DNA from: Imbricaverruca yamaguchii
Lineage: Eukaryota; Arthropoda; Thecostraca; Neoverrucidae
Reading direction: 5' to 3'
DNA length: 64,000 nucleotides
Assembly: GCA_034440575.1 (NCBI GenBank)
Contig: JAOTOL010001079.1
Span: 62,001 to 126,000, forward strand
The notes under the pieces are model-generated. The model was given only the letters and a program-made list of their open reading frames with translations. It was not told the origin of the DNA and did not search any database. How positions within the stretch are numbered: position 1 is the first letter of the stretch; each line of letters opens with the position of its first letter. Both the position numbers and the translations under genes were made by a program. Positions 58,034 through 64,000 of this stretch are shown one piece after another.

Positions 58034-58739
58034 GGGACGATGGACATACGAGGGTTTGTCAAAAGCATATTCCTCGCGCCGCAAAACAGACGACGTTACG
58101 CATGACGTACGAGGGTTTATCGAAAGTGGTTGCGTCGAAAATATAATTACTTCTGCCGGTATGTCGGTACTTACGGAGTGACAGAATATATATACTTCCA
58201 CTGTGCTAAGCGTTGTCTTGGACATTGGCGAATATTGGGATATACAATAAGTAGGTACCTATTGAAGACAATGTGTTAAAATAGCCTATAATTGGTCTGT
58301 AGCTGGGCCAGATGTCTCAAGCACCGAACCATCATCCAACAAAGCGGCGGACTGAATGCGTCCACGGCGCTGAGTGTACAAGCGGCCGCTGAGTGTACTG
58401 CGCTTTTGCGGCGCTTGGTCATCTTGGTGAGTCGGAATCAGTGCCCCTCAGCGACGGGGCTGCATGGCAGCTGGGGTTTGCATGGTGCCAGGTATGCAAC
58501 ACCAGCATCTGTACGCGTCCATTTCTTGTAAACACTAATGCTATTTGTACTCTGTTTTGGACCTTGATTTTGGACGTGAAAATAGGTCAGGGGCGGACTC
58601 CGTGCCACTGAAAATCGCGTATATTCTGGACGAATTCGGCAGTAAAGCGAACAATATGCATGTGAGCGCAACAATTGAGCACTGAAAACGTTCCTTCGAA
58701 TGTTAGCTATCGGTTGGTACCAATTGTATCATCGTATAT

Positions 58740-59150
58740 CTGCTGGGTCACGAGATATACAGGGTCAAAGGTCAGAGGTCACGAAGTCGATTTTCAAAAG
58801 GGGGCCGATTACCCCATTTTGAGGTCTAGGGGATACTTTTGGGTGCTGAATTCGAATTCAGCGTCAAAAATGACCCTAGGAAGGTCGGTGACCCCATATC
58901 AGGTCACCAAGTGCCAAAGGTGACATCCTAGCCTCCAGAGGTCATCCAAGGTCACGCGAGGTTACCGAAGGTCATGTCATGTCAAGTCAGGTCACCGAAG
59001 TGTGACTGAGGTCAAACGAGGTCAAAAGGTCACGAGGTCACGGCGCTTAAGTAGAGGTCAAGTCTGATTTGGACCAAATCTGGCGTGACATGGTGCCACT
59101 GATGACGTCATAGCTCCGTGACCTGACATGACCCAACCAATTTTTTTTCA
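58740..59150. repeat. AGGTCA-rich block
   Basis: Dense GGTCA words in both orientations (GGTCAAAGGTCAGAGGTCAC at 58765-58784, then many between 58920 and 59060). Similar vocabulary is in the foldback element at 28036-30541 and the repeat at 1140-1850. Confidence 0.6.
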
Positions 59151-59183
59151 CCAAAAGTTGTGCAAAAGATGCAGCTTCAGGTA

Positions 59184-59220
59184 TGCAAAAGACGGCGGCG
59201 CTGCGCGCCGCCGTTTTTGC
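59184..59220. repeat. GC-rich hairpin followed by T run
   Basis: GCAAAAGACGGCGGCG and CGCCGCCGTTTTTGC form a 15-bp stem with a CTGCG loop. It is probably part of a repeat; there is no gene immediately upstream for it to terminate. Confidence 0.5.
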
Positions 59221-59479
59221 GCGTTTTTTTAGAAAAAAACCTTAGGGGGTGTAGGTACCTACCCCCCCCCCCCCAGCCGTGCGAGGGTTGCACACTGGCG
59301 GCGGAAGGGGCCTGGGGCAGTGGGACCGGGACAATGCTCCCCCGAGGGATCATGCGACTGTGCATACAAATATGTGTTTAAAGTGCCCTATGATGGGTTT
59401 CAGTGGCGAACTGTCCCTCCCTCCCCCCCCCCCCCCACCCCTAGTAAAGCAATGTAGTCATAACACTTTAACCCCAATG

Positions 59480-59648
59480 CAGGCGCGGATACAGGGGGGC
59501 CCGGCCCCCCCCCCCCAAATGACTTGGGTGAATTAATAAAATTCCTTAATTAACTGCGTTGATGGCGCTCCGCATGTGAATTTTGGCGCACCGCACATTA
59601 AAAAAATTGCCGCCCTCCCCCCAATTTTTTGGTCTGGATCCGCCACTG
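59480..59648. mobile_element. 169-bp hAT-type MITE
   Basis: The ends CAGGCGCGGATACAGG and CTGGATCCGCCACTG are inverse with few mismatches. A perfect 8-bp duplication CCCCAATG flanks it at 59472-59479 and 59649-59656. Confidence 0.92.
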
Positions 59649-59656
59649 CCCCAATG

Positions 59657-60472
59657 CGCCTATCAATTAACGCGTTCATGTCTGATCTGCTTAGATCTAT
59701 TTCTTGCCGGATAATCTGATGTCCATCATTGAAGGCAGAACGTCACAAAGTGAAACTGTATCGAACTGCAATTATTTACTCGTTTTTCTCGTTACCGCCA
59801 TTTACAGCAGGCTCAGGACTCAAACACATTACCCGCACAAGCCAGAATAAACCAGGAGTGTTGTCTGCAATGAAATTTGTGTAATTGCATAAAAATGTAA
59901 TACAATACTCCAACACTGGACCTAGATAAACATAAATTTGCGCACACAGATAGGCCAAGGGGCCATATAATAGCTCCACTGAAATGGTGAAAATTTGACA
60001 AAAATGAGGAAACATTTCCAATTTCTACGTCTGGAGAGGGTTAAATTATACTCTTCATCCCTTATTCTCCTCTCAAAAATGAACTTGCTCCAGAAAGTCA
60101 AACTCAGCATAAAAAAACTACGCCAACTTGGCTCAGGTTTCCGTCTTTGGTTACTCCCGAAATAAGAACGTGCTCGTTGCGTCACTGATCTAATTATCAT
60201 AAAATATTTAAATTATGGAGATTTCAAACTACATTACACAAATTACAAACAAGCCTGATACCGATATTAATAGGATTAAGAATTACAAAGCTAAACTTGT
60301 CATAATTACGGCGCGCCTACAACGCATTACGTCTTTTGCCAATTGGCGTATTTTCACAGTGGAGGTACCGAGCGGCATAATGTCACGTGGATAGTCAGCT
60401 GACGTAACATTCGGCCAGAAAAACGAGAATAGCCCACCGTATTACTCTAACCACCGTGGTCAGTCATTCACC
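59657..60472. other. 5' flank of the hAT transposase gene
   Basis: No repeat or gene recognised. CACAGTGGAGGTACCGAGCG near 60356 resembles a hAT end, but no partner was found. CACGTG at 60384-60389 and CAGCTG at 60396-60401 are possible E-boxes upstream of the start. Confidence 0.35.
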
Positions 60473-63112
60473 ATGAGCGGCAGAAGATCACGCATGGACG
60501 GGTACTTCGCTTCCCAGGACCAGAGGGAGCGCCGCCAGTCTGGGGAGTCAGCCATGTCCATCGGGAGCGAGACCAGCGACGATTTCATCATGTCCCCGCC
60601 CACCTCCCGCCCCTCCAGCAGCCAGGGCCTCAGGGAGGAGCCTCGCCCCTCCAGCGCCAGCAGTGACAGGGAGAGGGAGGAGAGCCAGGAGAGCCAGGGG
60701 AGTCAGGAGATTGGCAAGCACCTGGGCAGGGGCTGCAAGCAGGCAGACTTTGATGAGGTCAACATGTCCCTGAGGCCCTACCAGAAGTTCTTCAAGCTCC
60801 ACAAAATTGAGGATCCAAGGCCCAAGCTGGGTCATCCTGGGAAGACCATCTTCTCCTGCCTGGCCATTTGCAACATCTGCTCAACTGGTGGGGTCAAGAA
60901 GACCTATGTCAAGTTCACCTCAGAGAGCAGGGGCAACCTCAGAGTCCACCTCAAGGGCAGGGGTCATGGTCCAAAGGTCCTGCAGGAGTATGATGAGATC
61001 AAGGCGGCCACCAGCAAGAAGGACCAGAAGGTTGGCACCAAGGACACCAAGCACCAGCTGACCTTCAAGCAGGCCCAGGAGATGTCCAAGAAGTTCACCC
61101 AGGAGAGGGGCCGACAGGCTTGGGTCAAGTGGTTGACCAGCCTCTGCCTAGCACCCAGCATCTCTTCCCACCCAGCCACCCGCCAGTTGATGGACATCTT
61201 CAGGCCAGAGTTCCAGCTGCCCTCCCACACTGCCATCACCAACACTGTGGAGGACCAGGCCAAGAACATCAAGAAGGAGCTCATCTTCGTCCTGAAGGAG
61301 GTGAGCTATGTGGCGACCACAGCCGACAGCTGGAGCGCACACCACCGCGCTTTCCTGGGGTGCACTGTGCACTGGATAGATGCCAAGACTCTGTCCAGAA
61401 AGCATGGCACACTTGCCTGCAAGGAGCTGAAGGGCAAGCAGACCAAGGAGCTCCTGGCCACAGAGCTGTACAAGATCAACAGCGAGTTTGGCATCACCAG
61501 GAAGATCGCCGCCACAACTACCGACAATGGCACCAACTACTGCGCCGCATTCAACTACTATGGCGGCAACCCAGCTGACCCTCCTTTCCTGGCACCAGAG
61601 CATCAGGATCCTGATGGCGGCGGCGTGGACATAGTCGATGTCTATGCACTCCTGACTGAGGAGGAGGAGGTAGAGGACCTGCCCCAGCTGCCCATCCAGA
61701 GGAGGTGCGCCGCCCACACCTTGAACCTGCTGGCGACATCTGATGTGTCCAAGGTGGTTGGCTGGAACCATGGCAGTGCCACAGGCAGGCAGGGAAGGCA
61801 GCCATTCACCAAGGCAGCTGCCAAGGCCCAGGCCCTGTGGAACCTCCACAACAGGTCCTTTGTGGTGGCCAACAGGATCAAGGAAGTGCTGGGGAGAAAG
61901 CTGAAGACTCCTTGCCCAACCAGGTAAAAAATCGCACATTTAAAAAAATCGCACATTTAAAAAAATCAACTAGATATAGTTTGAATTTACATCTATTACA
62001 GTTGGAATTTACATCTATTTAAGTTTGCAAATTTAATAGTTGACATATATTTAAATAGAAATGATGCAAAAGTTTTATTTGAACTTGTAATAGTTATTAC
62101 TTATTAGTTACTAAATTTAAATAAGAGCTGTACCTAAAACACTGTTTTAACTCTGTGTAGGTGGAACAGCTTCTACGACGCAACCAAGTGCCTCCTGGAG
62201 ACCGCCCTCAAGGACACAGACACCATGGAGGCCATCAACGACGTCCTCAAGACTGAGTCAGGGAGCAGGGGAGGCGCCGCCACCTTCCAGGAGGAGGACA
62301 AGGAGGTCTTGGAGGAGTACTGCCAGGTCATGAGGCCGGTCTCCATCTGCTTGGACCGGGTCCAGGCTGAGGCCAATGCCTACATAGGCATCCTCCTGCC
62401 CTACCTCATGCTGCTCAAGTTGGAGCTGCAGAGGCTGAAGGCTGAGGCCACCCTGAGGTATGCCCTCCCCTTGGTGGACGCCCTCCTGGACCAGCCGGGG
62501 TCCATCCATGGCTTCAACAAAAGGTTCCAGCACCTGTTCAAGGAGGAGGACCTCCTGATGGCCACCCTGACCCACCCCAACCATGGCCCCATCAGGCTCA
62601 AACATGTGGCCCCAGACCTTGAGGAGTCCACCAAGGAGAAGCTGGTCAGGGAGCTCATCAACACCATCACTCCTGATGCCCTCCCCTCCAGCCAGGGCAC
62701 AGCAGCGGAGGTAGAGGACGACGCTGACGACCCCTTTGCCTTCCAGGACACCCCCATGGTCATGGAGGGCAGCCCCAACATGGAGGAGCTCATCAGGAAG
62801 GAGCTGCAGACCTGGGCCAGGAGCAAGGAAGCTGAGGTGAAGCCAGAGCACTTCCCCAGCCTGCACAGGGACAAGTGGATCGCACTGTTCATCAAGTACA
62901 ACACCCCCCTGCCCAGCTCTGCCGCTGTGGAGCGCATGTTCAGCACGGCCGGGGATGTCCTGAGGCCCAAGCGCGCCAGCATGACCAGCGACAAGTTTCA
63001 GCAGCTGGTCTTCACCAAGGGCAACATGGCCCTCCTGGAGGCTATCTTGAAGAGGGAGAAGAGGGAGGCCAACACTGACACAGAGCATGAGACAGATGCT
63101 GAGCTTGACTAA
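60473..63112 (+). CDS. hAT-family transposase, two exons, 800 aa
   Basis: Exon 1 (60473-61923) ends CCAG|GTAAAA and exon 2 (62161-63112) follows TGTGTAG. The split codon is AG|G, giving R then WNSFYD, the usual RWNS block. The joined frame is exactly 801 codons including the stop. A Ser-rich N-terminus precedes a BED-like finger (C133, C136, H159, H165). The catalytic core has D285 in TTADSWSAHHRAF, D351 in TTDNGTN, the C412-x2-H415 motif in RRCAAHTLNLL, and E741 in the dimerisation block SSAAVERMFSTAGD. All hAT hallmarks are intact, so the enzyme may be active. Coding sequence is strikingly GC-rich with C/G-ending codons compared with the AT-rich intron and flanks. The ATG is in the context CACCATGAG. 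A CR1 begins 88 bases after the stop, and no 3' terminal repeat is visible. Confidence 0.93.
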
Positions 63113-63162
63113 AATGTGTTTTTTGTCCTTTTTTTGACTTGTATGATACAGTATATACTGCA

Positions 63163-63168
63163 AATAAA
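63163..63168 (+). promoter_or_regulatory. Polyadenylation signal of the hAT transposase gene
   Basis: AATAAA lies 50 bases after the stop codon, and a T-rich stretch follows before the CR1 junction at 63201. Confidence 0.55.
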
Positions 63169-63200
63169 CTTTAAGTACACTTATTTAAGCTTTATTTCTT

Positions 63201-64000
63201 AAAGACATAAAGACATAAAGACATAAAAGATCAGTGCAACTCTGAGCCACAAGGGCCCTTCTTGGTTGCACTCTGTACACTGAACCAGTTGCCCACCAAA
63301 TCTGCCAATCAGCCCTCCCTGTAATACTGAAAAGCAAGCCCTCTATTCTTATAATGATTGTCTATGCTGTTTTTAAAGATGTTCAATGTTCTGCTACTGA
63401 CGATGTTTTCTGGCAGCTGGTTCCAGTGTTCCACTACCCTGTTGGTGAAGAAAGTTTGCCTTAACCTTGTTCTGCTGTGGTTAATTTTAATTTTGAATTT
63501 ATGACCTCTAATTGCATCATTTCTGTTAAATTCAAACATTTCCCCCAAGGTATCCCCTCTCCAGACCATTGACAAATTTAAAGACCTCGATGAGATCTCC
63601 TCTCAGCCTTCTATATCTAAGTGAAAACATATTCAATTTCTTCAATCTTTCCTCATATGCCAGGTTGCTTATGCCATTAACCATTTTTGTAGCCCTCTTT
63701 TGTACTCTCTCTAAAAGCCAACAATCTTTTTCATAGCTAGGAGACCAAGCTTGGATGCAGTATTCCAAATGTGGCCTGACGTATGCACAGTAAAGCTTCC
63801 TGATCACTTCCTCACTTCTGTATGATACATTCCTATTTATTGCCCCGAGCATTCTCAGTGCCTTCTTCCTGGCTTCCTTGGTCTGTTCTGATGCCCCCAA
63901 TTTTGTGTTTAGAATAACACCTAAATCCTTCTCCTGTTGAGTCACTGATAGCACTTGGCCACCCATCAAGTATGGAGCCTTCATATGCTGCTTACCTACA
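63201..64000 (-). mobile_element. CR1 LINE, copy 5, running off the window
   Basis: The 3' terminus AAAGACATAAAGACATAAAG is at the left. ORF2 C-terminal sequence follows in reverse (from RTRLRQTFFTNRVVEHWN up to LSVTQQEKDLGVI). One frameshift near 63540 splits the visible frame (63309-63575 and 63532-63984). The rest lies beyond position 64000, so its length is unknown. Confidence 0.93.

Noticed and set aside
60548..63163. Long antisense open frames opposite the hAT exons
   Set aside because: They are shadows of the strongly GC-biased coding strand and lack any domain.

Overview
The window is a repeat-dense stretch of animal (metazoan) nuclear DNA. The evidence is spliced genes with GT-AG introns in matching phases, a long C2H2 zinc-finger exon, CR1-type and Jockey-type LINEs, tRNA-derived SINEs, hAT elements with 8-bp target duplications and very long microsatellites. 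There is no bacterial gene layout. The Jockey-like element resembles those of arthropods, including chelicerates, but the lineage cannot be fixed from this sequence and I leave it as an invertebrate.

Layout. 1-2.9 kb: a LINE tail, a 51-bp palindrome and an AGGTCA-rich repeat. 2.9-7.7 kb: a nearly full-length CR1 LINE on + with a tandemly doubled 5' UTR, one frameshift in ORF1 and one stop in ORF2. 7.7-12.8 kb: a 33-bp minisatellite, then a degenerate array of about 140-bp units interrupted by a large palindromic (foldback) element. 12.86-19.82 kb: a five-exon hAT-transposase-like gene of 893 codons, the best protein-coding gene here. 21.3-25.6 kb: a second CR1 on -. 26.6-30.5 kb: a TA microsatellite, another segment of the 140-bp array, and a 2.5-kb foldback element with 9-bp target duplications made of 14 units of about 144 bp. 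30.5-34.5 kb: dispersed repeats, a hairpin array and a truncated CR1. 34.6-38.0 kb: candidate 5' exons of a zinc-finger gene whose main exon lies at 51.34-53.69 kb. Between them lie several SINEs, a second foldback element of the type at 9.6 kb and a decayed Jockey-like LINE (about 40.75-51.3 kb). That LINE has been hit by a CR1 with a 98-bp target duplication (itself hit by a hAT MITE), by a tRNA-SINE, and by at least two other insertions. 54.5-60.4 kb: SINE fragments, short inverted and tandem repeats, an AGGTCA-rich block and a 169-bp hAT MITE. 60.47-63.11 kb: a two-exon, 800-codon hAT transposase that is open throughout. 63.2-64.0 kb: a third sizeable CR1 piece on - running off the end.

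How the parts relate. CR1 and the Jockey-like LINE supply reverse transcriptase. The SINE 3' tail resembles the Jockey-like tail, which suggests that LINE mobilises the SINE. Non-autonomous hAT MITEs sit close to a complete hAT transposase. Foldback elements and the 140-bp arrays share sequence modules and a common AGGTCA vocabulary, including perfect DR1 nuclear-receptor-type sites. No ordinary housekeeping gene, rRNA, or convincing functional tRNA gene was seen.
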